Assembly: GCA_933207985.1 (NCBI GenBank)
Contig: OW240916.1
Location: forward strand, 132,670,834-132,734,833
Source of the DNA: Pelobates cultripes
Taxonomy: Eukaryota; Chordata; Amphibia; Anura; Pelobatidae
Length of the DNA stretch: 64,000 nt
Direction: 5' to 3'
Positions within the stretch are counted from its first letter, which is position 1; every line of letters starts with the position of its first letter. The notes below the pieces were generated by a model. The model was not told where the DNA came from and did not search any database. It saw only the letters and a program-made list of their open reading frames with translations. The translations under genes were made by a program, and so were the position numbers. Below, in pieces: positions 11,158 through 23,715 of this stretch.

Positions 11158-12480
11158 ATGTGGTAGGGTATGTGGATATGCCCCTAATTATGCCATGGTA
11201 GTATGAAAACCATTATTAGTTATCAAGCTTATGGAGTTATTATCTTTGTCTATGCATAATGTAAGGAGTAATCCTCTGATAAGTTGCAGGAGAAGGCACT
11301 TGTACACAAAAAGCAACCGCAGCTTGGTGTCAAATGGCCTGAGCGATCGTACTTCTCAGTAATACTATGTGTGAGGGACCAGGTACCTAAGCAGTGTCCA
11401 GTGTAATTTATTGTAATGCAAATAATGTTCCATCTCACTCATGTACTCATGTACCTTCCTTAATCCTAGATTTGAGAAAGGTTCCTGTGAGAGACAAAGT
11501 GTTGCTTGTGTTACGATAAATTGTCCTGGATGCCGCTAGGAAGCTTGGCAGCATCTTTTTATATCAATGTCCTATTAAGACTTGTTTCTCCCAATCTTGC
11601 ACTCTCAAGACAGTGCTTATTATATCCTCACTAAAAATGTGACACTTTTCTTGCATTCAGCGTGGTGAGTTGCCTGTGTGAGGGTGAAAGCTTGCCATAA
11701 CAATTGCCTTACATTTGCTGCTCACTCTTGTGAGATTTGGCTAATTATTAAATTTGGTTGCAAAGCTCTGCATGTTATTTATTCATCTTGGGCCAGTGAC
11801 TACTAAATGTTCTCAAGATTATTTTTAAAAAATTAACTCATAGGCCAAATGAACATTGCTTATTTATGCAACAAACTGCTGTCCTAATGCTAACGGAGCA
11901 AAAGAACCTCAAGGCAACCCTCAAATTATACACATCCCCCACAACAGGATCTGAATCTTATTTCAAAATAAGGATCTCACCTCACAGCAGACTACCACCA
12001 GAGAAGCACGGCTAGTATGAGAAAAACAATGACCGAGAGATTAACCTGTTTATCATCCTGAATGCTATGAGCATATAGAATTAAACCTTTCATTGTAAGT
12101 CAGACAGCCTTTCATGATCGATTACCCAGAGGTCGCCTTATTTACTTCTGGCAAAAACAGGACCTAGCACACCGCATCAGCAATCATTTCCATTTATTGT
12201 GTTTTATTTTCTCAAACTCCATATTCTGTCACGTAATTTGGAGGAAATGTAAAATAACATAACGTTCTATGCAAAGACTCATTAAATGCTTAATAGGAAA
12301 ATTGAAGGAAAAAAAACCAAAACAGGAGCTTAGAGTTTTGTTTTCTGCCATGGCACTGATAGCAATAACAGCAGGTGTAATCCTGACATTAGTATAAAAC
12401 TTTTATATATTTGCATTTACTGTAGGATTATAAAAAAAAAAGTAAGAAGGGCATTTTAGAGAAGCAATGTCCTGTCCGTT
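11158..12480. other. AT-rich intronic DNA, nothing recognised
   Basis: No domain-bearing ORF or clear repeat terminus was found. The segment near 11471-11510 (TTGAGAAAGGTTCC...GTGTTGC) may be an eroded member of the hammerhead-like module group but is too changed to call. Confidence 0.4.
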
Positions 12481-12489
12481 CAGCTATTG

Positions 12490-12780
12490 TGGACCATTCT
12501 GAGTGTTGGTAAATACCTCCCCGTTGTCCCTATTCAGGAGGGACAGTGCCTATTGTGGCCCACCGTGTTGTGTATTTAAACTCCAATAAATGTCTTTAGA
12601 AATCAGTCTGTGTAAATAAGAAACGTTGTTCTTGTTATAATTTACATTTTAGTTACGTAAATTGTTATTAGTAAGTCACCTAAAATGTCCCCGCTTCTGG
12701 CCATATCGCACTCACACCGCTCAAATTAAAATGTACCTCTTTGTCCGTTTGAAATTTAGTGAGGTATGTTCACCAACCAG
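12490..12780 (+). repeat. Dispersed repeat, related to 41980-42150
   Basis: The phrases CAATAAATGTCTTTAG, CTGTGTAAATAAGA, TTGTTCTTGTT, AAATTGTTATTAGTAAGT and CCTCTTTGTCC recur in the same order and strand at 41980-42150 with scattered substitutions. The left part (12520-12550) has a small inverted pair around TGTCCCTATTCAGGAGGGACA. I do not recognise the family. Confidence 0.6.
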
Positions 12781-13128
12781 AAATCATAGAAAGATCACAT
12801 ATGACATTATTTCCTTCAACTATAATTTTTAATAGAAACTGGATTAGGACTTAATCTGACACCACCAATTGTGAATGTTAAGGCTAGAACTGTTTAAGCT
12901 ACTTGAAAGGGTTACATTTGCCAAGAAAAAACTACTAGGGAAAAAAAGAAAAACCCTTTAAACCAAAACAGCACCATTATTAAAGTTTTATTAGGAAAAC
13001 ATTCTAAAAAACAAACTCATATGAAAGATAAATAAAATATGTAAACACATCCACTCATGCCATATATGTACCTAAATCTCACTTCTAAATGGAAAAAGAC
13101 ACAATGTTGGCAAGTAGTTAAATCAAAG

Positions 13129-13154
13129 TATATATATATATATATATATATATA
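13129..13154. repeat. (TA)n microsatellite
   Basis: A pure TA dinucleotide tract that runs into the left arm of the hairpin at 13151. Confidence 0.95.
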
Positions 13155-13241
13155 GAATACCTTGTAGGAAAGTACTCACAGGACTTGATATGGTTCAACC
13201 ATATCAAGTCCTGTGAGTGCTTTCCTACAAGGTATTCTATA
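13151..13241. repeat. Near-perfect hairpin, 45-bp arms
   Basis: The left arm 13151-13195 and right arm 13197-13241 are inverted copies with a single mismatch (GTACTCAC against GTGAGTGC) and a one-base centre. The arms read TATAGAATACCTTGTAGG at the outside and CATATCAAGTCC toward the centre. (TA)n tracts flank it on the left and again at 13308. The extreme symmetry suggests a recent foldback insertion or a replication template-switch. Confidence 0.9.
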
Positions 13242-13307
13242 TTATGACCAGGATTAGCACCAAGGCATTACAAGACCGGGAGCAGTGAGTGCGGGACACG
13301 AGGAGTC

Positions 13308-13321
13308 TATATATATATATA

Positions 13322-13372
<51 letters not shown>
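13308..13372. repeat. (TA)n/(TG)n microsatellite
   Basis: A (TA)n tract is interrupted by TGTGTGTGTG and followed by a longer (TA)n run. Confidence 0.95.
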
Positions 13373-13376
<4 letters not shown>

Positions 13377-13440
13377 AAGACACACGCTGGGCTTTTTGAA
13401 GAAAATTATTTGTCTTTATTCATAACACATGGGTTACAGC

Positions 13441-13480
13441 AAATCGACGTTTCAGTCCATCATATGACTTTTATCAGGAT
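13441..13480 (-). other. Hammerhead-like module
   Basis: On the minus strand: CTGATAA (one change from CUGAUGA), a 4-bp stem AGTC...GACT with an 8-nt loop, then GAAACGTC. GAAAC is intact and is followed directly by a palindromic ACGT and a GTC cleavage-type triplet. Among the modules in this window this is the closest to a minimal hammerhead. It continues into a TGTTATGAATAAAG stretch, which could be an element tail. Confidence 0.45.
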
Positions 13481-13481
13481 A

Positions 13482-13482
13482 C

Positions 13483-13522
<40 letters not shown>
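13482..13522. repeat. (TA)n then (GA)n microsatellite
   Basis: A pure TA tract passes directly into a GA tract. Confidence 0.95.
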
Positions 13523-14091
13523 TTCAAGTAGAGATTGTAGCCATATTAATCCAGTGATACGAATAAGATACAAATTTTATCTGTTTTTTACATTTTCACA
13601 AGTAAAAGATGAAAAAATGTAGCTAGAACATGTTATTAATATGAATAAAGTAACCGAATAGAAAAAAAAGAAAAAATCTAAATCTAAATGTACATTACAA
13701 GTTAAGAGGTGTATATAATTGTCCAACCAGCATCTGCAGCTTACTCTCTATTGAGATGAAATCTAATATCAAATGGCACTGGTAAAGGAACAGTAAATGA
13801 ATAAATAGATAATTCAATCCAATCCAAATCAAGGATTTTATTTTGGTGAAATTAGAGAGAAAAGAAAAATTGTGCCATTTAGAGTACCCCTCTTAAACCC
13901 TCACCCTCATAATCACTAGTGGAAAGGCAAGCAGGAACAGTGATTAAACCTCTTAAGCACAAATACAATAAAAGCAAAAAAATATAGTGATAGTAAAAAA
14001 AAAAAAGTATGTGGTTTTATTTGTCTTAATAGAACATGTCAAAAAACATAATCCTCTCTCATGATGTGGAAACCCTCACATAATAAATAAA

Positions 14092-14134
14092 AGTCGCGAC
14101 ATGCGTTTCACCGTGTGGTGGCTCTTCCAGGGGA
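14092..14134 (-). other. Hammerhead-like module, eroded
   Basis: On the minus strand CCTGGAAGAG (an insertion or change within the CUGANGA core) is followed by ACC-ACAC-GGT, then GAAACGCATGTC. GAAAC and a GTC triplet are retained. The core is damaged, so it is presumably inactive. Confidence 0.35.
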
Positions 14135-16113
14135 CTTTCATGGGTTTAATTATATTGAAAGGCAAGATGTATAGTGAAATATTCAGTCACTTCCCTGAGG
14201 TGGCAACAGCTTCATGTTCCTGAATGTGAGAGGAAGCTGATTACTATTCTTATTAAAAACATGCACGCTTATTATCCATAACTACAAGTGAATAAAATAT
14301 ATGGTACCAGTAATTGCAACAGGACAAGTTTGTCATTCAAGAATAAGTGGTGGAGGGTGATGACCTGGATCAAACAAGCTTACGATCTAAAGTATGTGCC
14401 ATATACATATAAAGAGTACTGATATAGACAAATTCCCTAACAAAAGGCCTTATTTATAACCTATACTTCTTAATTAAATTGAAAAATACAGACTTTTAGC
14501 CCTGTTTGTGTGTGTGTGTGTTTTTAGGCCATAGTTTCTAATTCTTGACAGATGCTCTGTTAACACTATACATTTTCCAACTCGTTTTGTATACTTGCTC
14601 CCTGCGATAAGAGTACTATAATTTCAATTAACGTGTTATCCTTTGACACTCCGTGCTGCATTCTTGCTGTGGTTTGTGATCTATTTTAATGGATCAGCAG
14701 GGAAGTGTTGAACATGCAATGGATCTATTGTTCTCATTTATATTCAGTCTAGTAATTTAGTTCTTTTTATTTATTTTCTTTTGAAATACCTTTTGCTGTT
14801 TTATTGCTTTATTTTATTTGGGTTTTTTTAAACATATGTTGTTTTACTTTCCCTTTCTTTTATTTTCACATGTTTTGTTTGCTTAATGTTTTCCGGTGTC
14901 AATTCACAAGCAAGATGTTGCAGAAAGTAGAAAATAATTGTTTATCTGTGTCACAATGAATGGTGATGACTGATGAGATACAAATGAGCATATACTATGA
15001 CAGCAGGTAAGAAATTATTAGTTTACGTGGTGTAGAAATTCTTTCTTGTTGGTATTCCACGTATAAAGCTCTCTGATTGAATACAGGTGACTTCATTGAA
15101 TGTATCTGTAATAAGATGCCATATCATGGAAATACCACCTGATGTAATGCATTAAGAAGATAGTTAGTAAAAAATATGTCTAGACATCGCTTTTTCCTGC
15201 TTTTCTCTCTCTTTTTTGCTGAAACCGGGAATTGGCTAAACTCCCTCCTTGCATTCCCAAAGCTTTTTATTTGAACAATTATTGCACTTTCATTAAGCAG
15301 CCATCTTTTATTTCATTTTTTGAATGAAAGAGAAACTGCTTGCAGTTGCATTGTGGGTGAACAAGTGCCATTACAATAAAAAGAGCACTCTAAGCAACAA
15401 ACCCACTACATCTTAATTCCATTTTTCTAAGGGCAATGTAAAAAATTGAATTTCTGACAAATGACCAAAACATGTTTTGTGAGTCCTCCTTGCTTTTTTG
15501 CTAGGAACATCTGATTTGATGAAAGTCATCACAATTGGTGACTTCATTGGAGACAGATTGGTGCGTTAAATCCACGTGCTGAAATAACAGTTTATGTTGT
15601 ATGGGGCTCTTAAACAAACAACGTGGGCCACAGACCTAACAAGAGTAAGGAACGCATTAAATTCAAATTGTTTAAGGGATCAGAGGGTGGGTTATTTACT
15701 TATTAAAAAAGTACAGTTTTAAATATACATACTGAAGTAGATATGTTACTTTACAATATTCTTTAAATACATCAGAAATGTTCTTTTAAGTTCTAGTAAG
15801 AAAATATTTTCAGTATTTCTAAATGTATAGCAAACCAGTTACAATAAATGGGTTTATTTGTTTTAAAAAAGCAATACAATTAATTGGTTAGTTAAGAGTT
15901 AATCTTTCCAAAGGCGTTGAGGGACCTCATTAAAAACAAAAACCCCAGTTATGCATACTTTTTGGAAAAATGCATGTATTGATCCAATGTATTAGCTGAC
16001 TTGTAACCCAGTGAGTGCAATATGGTAAAAGGGCTATGGGCTTTCTGATTATAAATGTCCTATGCCAGAAATAACAAGATGGCTGATTTTTTTTTTTACT
16101 CAGGCAGCTATTC
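14135..16113. other. Intronic DNA, no gene
   Basis: AT-rich, apparently unique DNA. A stretch at about 15180-15600 has balanced composition and few simple repeats and could be a conserved non-coding element, but I have no alignment to support this. Confidence 0.4.
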
Positions 16114-16636
16114 TTAAAGGAACACTATAGTCACCTACATTACTTTAGCTAAATAAAGCAGTTTTAGTGTATAGATCATTCCCCTGCAATTTCACTGCTC
16201 AATTCACTGTCATTTAGGAGTTAAATCACGTTGTTTCTGTTTATGCAGCCCTAGCCACACCTCCCCTGGCTATGATTGACAGAGCCTGCATTAAAAAAAC
16301 AAAACTGGTTTCACTTTCAAACAGAAGTTTGAAACTTTAATCACATACAGGAGGCTCTTGCAGGGTCTAGCAAGCTATTAGCATAGCAGGCGATAAGAAA
16401 ATCTTAATTAAACAGAACTTGCAATAAAGAAAGCCTAAATAGGGCTCTCTTTACAGGAAGTGTTTATGGAAGGCTTTGCAAGTCACATGCAGGGAGGTGT
16501 GACTAGGGTTCATAAACAAAAGGATTTAACTCCTAAATGGCAGAGGATTGAGCAGTGAGGCTGCAGGGGCATGTTCTATACACCAAAACTGCTTCGTTAA
16601 GTTAAAGTTGTTCAGGTGACTATAGTGTCCCTTTAA
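16114..16636. mobile_element. TTAA-flanked palindromic MITE, 523 bp
   Basis: The left end is TTAAAGGAACACTATAGTCA and the right end is GGTGACTATAGTGTCCCTTTAA, with TTAA outermost on both sides. The inverted termini extend far inward: AGGAGTTAAATC with CACACCTCCC on the left is mirrored by GGGAGGTGTGAC and GATTTAACTCCT on the right. No coding capacity. Same family and orientation as 46441-46987; the copy at 44945-45504 is reversed. Confidence 0.88.
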
Positions 16637-18194
16637 TCTATATTCTAGTACAGTTTCAGCATCTTTGGAATCATTTCATAAAGGTTAACTGAGAGATTAC
16701 TTAACACTTGAGCGAATGGATGGCCGCAGCCATTTGCTAAATTTATGTGCATACTAATATAACCAAATGTTAAATATTATTATTTATTTTTTTTAAACCG
16801 AACAAGCTTGCTGAGATTGTGTTTTCCATGTTACCTTTCCCAGTAGTGCCCTCACATTAATTTAACACAAGCAAATTGCAGAAACAGCAAGCTCATCTTG
16901 TCACGAATGACTCACTACGTCAACTTTGACTCTATTCATCTGTCCATCGCCCTGTGCACATCATCTCCTGGTCAAATCCTATCCTGATATCTCTTTTCCA
17001 GCTGTCAATCAGTCCGTTGTGCAGCTGTCACAGTTCTATCTTGGGAATCTGCTGCATCCCCATGGAATACATGACTTCCCTTGTCTCACCTCAATTACTG
17101 ACATGTATCTCATTTAACCAGGATTTGTAATGCTTTCTTAATAAAAACATATGTCCAACAGATACTAATAGAAAGTGCACATATTCTGTTTTTGAGAGCT
17201 AATTGCAGTAATCTCTTATTCTCTAGTTATTATTTTATGTTAGGGAGAAATACACATGTCAGAGCTTTACCTTGTGAGTTAGCCGTGGCAGGAAATTATA
17301 TGCACCTGTCCCTTCATAAAACAAAAAAAATCTCCTGCTCCTCACCCCACATGCTCATTAGAGATAATATGTTGCTACTATTCAAATACAATAAACCTGA
17401 GACTGTCTGAATTTACTTAATTTGGCATCACTCTCCACTAATAAATAATATTTAGTTACACTAAAGTAATGATCAGGTTAATTGTTACAGTTCCTTTGAG
17501 CATGACACACTTGGTAAAGACTAGTTAAATCTACATCATATGGCATTTTGATTAAACCACAAAGGAGATGGTTAAATAACTGCCACGTTTCCATTAGGAA
17601 AGCTTGTATAGATTTTTAAAAATATAGGCGAAAAAGCATTTTTAAGATTATTGATATTCTGAGCTACCTGCTCGGCACCTATTCTTCAAACACTGTTTCA
17701 ACCTTTTAATTTGAGGTAGGAGGGAGCAGTTATGGAGATATACTTATATTGTTCGGCATTATGGAGTTAATGGCTTTTGAATTTCTGGCCACAAAGCTAA
17801 TTTCTGTAGATGTTACCCAGGTCCCAGATTTGTAATATATTGATTTGTTTTCTAAAATCTCTGACTACCTATAATTTTGAGCAAAGGATTTGGGCATGGA
17901 GACTGGAGATATGTTTAGCAGTGCCACTTGTGAATTTGGGTTAATAGTATAACCTACTGGCCTAGTTACTAGGATGCATATATTTTTTACTGCTTTGTGC
18001 TTCATTTGGCTGGAATTGGAAAATTTAGCACATCACTGGCTAATATTATTGCCTGGTGCTACTTAACTCTTTAATGACAAAGTTGAGTAAAGACACATTT
18101 TAATGTAAGAATCCTGATATGTCATCTGTCGCAAGGGCGTTAAAGGATATAATTACTTTTTTGAAAAATGCATGTAGTAGAGTTGCAAGTACTA
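16637..18194. other. Intronic DNA, no gene
   Basis: No domain-bearing ORF. The part at about 16800-17120 is of balanced composition and repeat-poor and might be a conserved non-coding element; this is a guess from composition only. Confidence 0.4.
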
Positions 18195-18202
18195 CTGGTA
18201 GG

Positions 18203-18916
18203 CAGTGGTGTGTTTTGGTTTTGTGAAACTTAGGCAACCCCTCAATCTAAATTTGCCCCCACTCCTTTCTGTCAAGGTCACCCCTCTTCCTGTTTAAGAC
18301 CAACATGCATTTTGACTGACAGACATACGCCCTCACTGGTGCATGCACTGACATAGACTCACTGACAGATAAACAGTCATTGGCACACACACTGTCACTG
18401 AGAGAAATACACACTCACTGACATACACACATACACACTCACTGACAGACACACACACTCACTCACTGACAGACACTGACAGACATACGCATTCACTGAC
18501 AGACACACACTGACAGACACATTCACTGAAAGACATGCATGCACTCTCACTGACAGATACACATTCACTGACAGACTTGTATACACTCTCACTGACAGAC
18601 ACACACACACACACTAATTGACACACACACACATTCATTGACAGACACACTCACTGACAGACAATATACACACTCACTGACAGACACACACACACACACT
18701 AATTGACACACACACACACTCACTGACAGACAGACACATTCCTTGACAGATACAAATACACACTCACTGGCAGAAGCACACACATTTACTGACAGAAATA
18801 CATTCAATGACAGACACATACACTTTCACTAACACACACCGACATACACATTCACTGACAGACACACACATTGACATAAACACACAAACTGATATTGACA
18901 CACTCACACAATCACA

Positions 18917-18950
<34 letters not shown>

Positions 18951-19318
18951 TTAATTTCAATCCACCTAGCCTCCCTACCTTTGGGAGTGCTGGGATGGAT
19001 TCTCTCTTTCCCGGACTTCCATTGGGGATCCTTTCACTGCCAGACGGCCAAACAGTCACTGGATGCAGTAAGGGAGCTGTCTGCTCTGCTTCTTTGCGTG
19101 CCACTTAGTGATCCCGAGGCCAGAGGAATGTCATAGTATGGCTCCCTGCATCACTAAGCGGCATGCAGAGCAGAAAGAGCTCAGAGATCAGCGCTCCCTC
19201 GCTGCCTGTCTTTTACTGGGCATTTGCCGGGGCGCTTGGGGGCGGCATTTTTTGACGCTCCCCTTAAAGTGCCTCCCTAGGCAAATATCATGTTAGCCTC
19301 GTGGAAAATACAGCCCTG
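18203..19318. mobile_element. hAT-type element with minisatellite, TSD CTGGTAGG
   Basis: The element starts CAGTGGTGTGTTTTGG and ends AAAATACAGCCCTG, so both termini begin CAG on their own strands. A perfect 8-bp duplication, CTGGTAGG, lies at 18195-18202 and 19319-19326, the length typical of hAT transposition. Inside are the CACTGACAGACA minisatellite, an (ATT)n tract and a GC-richer segment with inverted relatives at 23100-23275. No transposase is encoded. Confidence 0.85.
18325..18950. repeat. CACTCACTGACAGACA minisatellite and (ATT)n
   Basis: Variable units of CACACACTCACTGACAGACA fill 18325-18917, followed by (ATT)n to about 18951. The unit is the reverse complement of the array at 25905-26232. 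ORFs here are low-complexity artefacts. Confidence 0.92.
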
Positions 19319-19821
19319 CTGGTAGGTACTCTAAAAAATCTGCACCTCAATCTCGGAGGCCCAGCACTGCTGGCAGCCGCAACTTACCTAGGTCACAGTG
19401 CGACCAGGGTTGACCTCGTAAGCATAGCTCACCCCCTCGGAAGAAGAATTTTCAACGCGGAATGAAGCACCTGGGTGGAGGATTCCAAAAACGTGACTGG
19501 CTTGCAGGTGGCGAGTGGACCGGTGGGCAAAGTGCGCTGGACTGTAAAAGAGCCAGGGGCAGATGGGCCACAGCTACCTGGGACTTGACCAATAAAACTC
19601 TGCTGGTTATATTGATTTGTTTGGTGGACATACGCTAAGCCCCTCTAACCAAAAGTATGCGGTTCCTCATCTCTCAGTTATGACGGTGCTGCACCTGCCT
19701 AGTCTTATGCCTGTGCTTTGCTTTCCACTTAAATCTCAGTTGCTACAGGTGAAATTATTTTCTCTCATTTATCAACAAATGGAATAGTACTCATCTTAAG
19801 ACAAGCTTGTATGCTTTAGTG

Positions 19822-19970
19822 CAGGGCTGCCCAACAGGCAGATCCCCAGATGTTGTAGAACTACAACTCCCATGATGCTTTGTCATTCTAAATGCATTCT
19901 AAAGGCATGCAAAGCATCATGCTAGTTGTAGTTCCACAACATCTGGGGATCTACCTGTTGGGCAGCCCTG
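19822..19970. mobile_element. 149-bp hAT MITE, TSD CTTTAGTG
   Basis: The termini are CAGGGCTGCCCAACAGG on the left and CCTGTTGGGCAGCCCTG on the right, perfect inverted repeats. The inverted homology continues inward (CCCAGATGTTGT...CTACAACTCCCATGATGC). Exact 8-bp duplications CTTTAGTG flank it at 19814-19821 and 19971-19978. CAGGG ends plus an 8-bp duplication fit the hAT superfamily. It is non-coding and looks young because the terminal repeats are undamaged. Confidence 0.95.
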
Positions 19971-20710
19971 CTTTAGTGCAACGTATCTCTTCCTGCCTTG
20001 CAAATAATTACGCTATCTGTTTAGATTTACTATGGTGCAGCAATATAGGGATAGGTCTAATTCCAGTGGATTCATGTCATTCTTCTAACTCTAACATGCT
20101 ATACAGTATTCTTATACTTTTGTTCTTCACTTACTATTATCCTATACCATGTTATATGCTCTCCTATATATATATATCCTAAAAGTTTGTGCAGTTTCCT
20201 CAGATGTCACACATTTGTTATGCTTATTCTATACTGTTCTTATTGCTGCTGTTGTGGCGCTCTAAGTCTAATTGCCTGCTGATGCACATCAAAAATAGAG
20301 AATTTAAAAAGATTAATCACTAAAATGAGAAATTTAAAATGTAACTCAAAATAGCCAAACAGGAAAGATTCTCTTACTCACCTACTCTTTCAATTTTGGC
20401 TATTCTGGCCTTAAGTTTGAAATTGACTTTGAATTCTCAAATCCCTGCCAGTCATTAAAAAAGGTAGATAGATATGCTTCCGATGCACATTTATTTCAAG
20501 GAGCAAACCAATTTATCGAGCTTGGCTGCTTGAATTTTGGTTGACATTAAATCCACCCAAAATCCAATAAATAAATTATCCAAAGATAGTCTATAATTAT
20601 CGCTTGTTTCAGGCCAATATAGTTAAATTAAGGCCTTAGTTAGTAGTCCGCCATGTATCTTGATTTATCATTGCTTTTTGTGTGTTGGTAGTTTATTCGT
20701 CCCTGTAACC

Positions 20711-22086
20711 CAGTGGTAGTCAACCCTTTTCTACCTACCGCCCACTAATGCATCTTTCTTGATGGAAAAATCTCCTTACCGCCCACCAGATATCGCGCAA
20801 GTGCAGAATATTTTTTAGAAAGGAGGGTGTTTTAAAAAAATAAATGTACGTGCATTTGTCTTTTTATTTCTACTTAATGCATGTTTATAATGTTTTGAAC
20901 TTTATAAAGTTTAATGAGAAAACAATAAAGTAAATTGAAATTACCTTTACTAGTGATTAATGAGATCCTTGAGGTTAATGCTGCGAGACTAAATATTTTA
21001 TATCTGGTTCGATTTTCGTAAGGGACAAACAAAGGTCTCCTCTTTCGGTGATATTCAGACGACTTCTCTGTTTGCGCATAATATGATTTCTCATCTGTGC
21101 GTCCGCTCATCTCATCTCCTCCTCAATTCCCCTCCCCATCATTTTTATCCCTTTTTTCTATTTTTTAACCTTCCTTATAGCAATGCCCAGTAGGAAGGCT
21201 TAGCTAGGTAGCTCACTTACTATAGCCCACTATAACAGACAGGCACACATACATTAATACACACACATACATACAAACAGACAGGCACACATACGTACAG
21301 ACACACGCACACATACATACATACAGACACACACACACAAAACACATACATACAAACAGACAGGTACACATACATGCAGACAGGTACACATACAAAGACA
21401 CACATACATACAAAGACATACACACACAACACATACATACAAAGACAACACACACACAAGATATACATACATAGACACACACACACACACACAAGACATA
21501 CATAGACACACACAAGACATACAGACAGACACACACAAGACATACAAAGACACACACACAATACATCATACAAAGTATCATACACACAAACAAACACACA
21601 CAAAATATTTTAGTCACCCTCCTGTTTTCTACCTTTTAGGTGCAGGAGGGTGACTTTCCCTGGGGTCCAGTGGTGACTCAGGTGCATTGGAGTCTGAGTT
21701 CCTACTCTGACTCCCTTGTCTTCCTCCCGCGCAGTCTGTTTGTTAGCTGGGAGGAGTGACGCGCAGTCACTTCCTCCCAGCGTGTGATGTAATAACAGGG
21801 GGCCCGGTCGCACTGTTAAAGCGCCCAGCGCTGACCGGGACCCTCTCAATCCACATCCATCGGGTGGCCCTGACAGCATCGGCCACCCGATGAACCCCTT
21901 GCACGGCGGCCCCGGCTGTTTGCCACTCGTGCCGGGGCCGCAAATGGTGACGGCAGTACCCGGTCGCAGGGGTACCGCCGGCTCGCACCCGCCCTCCCGC
22001 CCACCTAATCTCTGAAATCCCTACCGCCCACCTTGAATCCTGAAACGCCCACTAGTGGGCGGTAGGGACTGGGTTGACGACCCATG
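20711..22086. mobile_element. hAT-type element with minisatellite, TSD CTGTAACC
   Basis: The ends are CAGTGGTAGTCAACCC and GGGTTGACGACCCATG, inverted with a few mismatches, and the inverted homology continues through TACCGCCCACTA. Exact 8-bp duplications CTGTAACC lie at 20703-20710 and 22087-22094. Internally it has an AT-rich part, a CA-type minisatellite (21236-21604) and a GC-rich part (21620-21990) homologous to 2310-2665 in opposite orientation. ORFs of 73-134 codons inside are low-complexity or GC-rich shadows with no transposase motif. Confidence 0.9.
21236..21604. repeat. CA-type minisatellite (ACATACAAACAGACAGGC)
   Basis: Variable units of CACACATACATACAAAGACA and CAGACAGGCACACATAC make up the array. 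The complementary motif dominates 2695-3012. Confidence 0.93.
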
Positions 22087-22901
22087 CTGTAACCTGACAC
22101 AAGATATGCAGTCAAAACTGGCAGTGTTTAACCAGATTTTACTTTACAATCAACTGCAGTTCTGATATCTAAAATGTCTCCGATAAGGGTTAATATACAT
22201 TGCTTATTATCATTCAATATTTGCTGCATCCAACAGAACAAAAATCAAAATACTGCAAACATACAGAGAAAATTGTGCAGTAAAATAATTAGCATTGCTT
22301 ATGACGCAAATGAAACATAATCCATCAATAAATCTTGACTTGTTAAAATTAAAGTGACTGGATTTTTCCCTTCAAACTGAGTGGATTCGCACTGTGTGTT
22401 GGCAATTAAAAACCCAAGAATTGCATTTAGAAAACATACAATTCATTAAATACACCACAGGGAGAAAGCGTCAATGATTTTATTGCCTGCAGAGTTTGAG
22501 TGGCTTCCCTTTTGATTTTATCTTGGTGATGTTCACAAATCTGTTTACTATCTTACTGACTTTAACTTTAAAATTAAACTCCCAAAGCAATTGGTGCTGG
22601 TACTGAACAAACCATATATCTGGCCCAGTGCAGCCAGAGTTTTATATTACTGTATAACGTGGCGTGAGCTGAGGATTTCATTGGATTTGAACATGACAGG
22701 TTACTGTTTTTTAGCTTTATGCCATTATTTACACTAGTTGTTTGCACAGCATGTAAACCTTTCTGCAGATCTGCATCTCTTGTATTTATCCGCATGTTGC
22801 TATTTGCTTTATAAACTCAGACAACTTACAAAATTTAAAAAATATATATTCAATAGTAACAAGTGTTTCAGTTCATTTTAATTTGTATGGGCAATGTGTG
22901 T

Positions 22902-22997
22902 AAGCACTTCTTCACAGAAAGGGTGGTGTGTCCATGGAATAGACTTCCGATGGAGGCGATAAAGACCAAAGATGGAAAGGAATCTGAAAATGCCAAA
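22902..22997 (+). pseudogene. Short LINE (CR1-like) RT C-terminal fragment
   Basis: The reading frame gives KHFFTERVVCPWNRLPMEAI, matching the conserved FTERVV.WN.LP motif near the C-terminus of CR1-type LINE ORF2 proteins (compare the copy at 61726-62313). Only about 32 codons are preserved, with no visible stop inside them. Confidence 0.65.
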
Positions 22998-23099
22998 GTT
23001 TATTTCAAACTTTTTTATTGGAAGTATGCAACATAGTAAAGCCCCTGTGTTGCATTTCAGATTATTTCTCTGAATAAATTATTTTTTTTTAGAATGATA

Positions 23100-23275
23100 T
23101 ACACATGGGATAAATGTCCTAACCGTACTATGACGTTCCTCTGGCCCCCGGGATCACTAAGTGGCACGCGAAGAAGCAGAGCAGACAGAATACGGCTCCC
23201 TTGCTGCCTCCAGTGACCGTTTGGCCGTCCGGCAGTGAAAGGATCCCCACTGGAAGTCAGGGAAAGAGAGAATCC
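23100..23275 (-). repeat. Fragment homologous to hAT-type element 18203-19318
   Basis: CACTAAGTGGCACGC, AAGAAGCAGAGCAGAC, GGCAGTGAAAGGATCC and GGGAAAGAGAGAATCC match, in reverse complement, the segment 18990-19140 of the larger element. Termini were not located. Confidence 0.7.
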
Positions 23276-23410
23276 ATGTGGATATTAAACAATAAATGAC
23301 TTAAAAGACCACTATAGTTATCCAGACCACAGCATCTCAATGAAGTGGTCTGAGTGCAATAGTCCTAACTAACCCTATAATTTGTTAAATTATTTCTAAT
23401 TTTTTTAGTG

Positions 23411-23715
23411 TTAAAGGGACACTATAGTCACCATAGGAATGAAGCAGTTTTTGTGTATAGATCATATCCCTGTAGTCTCACTGCTCAATTTTCTGCCATC
23501 TGGGAGTTAAATCACTTCTTTGTCTCTTTATGTAGCCCTGGCCACACCTCCCCTGTCTGTGACAGCCTGCATGAAAACAAAATTTTCAATCAGAAAAATT
23601 GCTCTGTTAATCAAATTTTTAATCACATGCAGGAGGCTTCTGCAGGGAGTAGCAAGCTATTAATAGAGCGGATATAAGAAATTCTAAATTAAACAGAATT
23701 TGCAATAAAGGCTTT
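23411..23715. mobile_element. Half copy of the TTAA palindromic MITE
   Basis: It begins TTAAAGGGACACTATAGTCA and follows the left half of the family at 16114 through GGAGTTAAATCAC, CCACACCTCCCC and GCAAGCTATTAATAG. It then stops near 23715 without the mirrored right end. Confidence 0.75.

Noticed and set aside
18395..18819. Cys/Val/Ser-rich minus-strand ORFs
   Set aside because: Artefacts of the CACTGACAGACA minisatellite.
21213..21617. 134-codon Cys/Val-rich minus-strand ORF
   Set aside because: Translation of a CA-type minisatellite within a hAT-type element.
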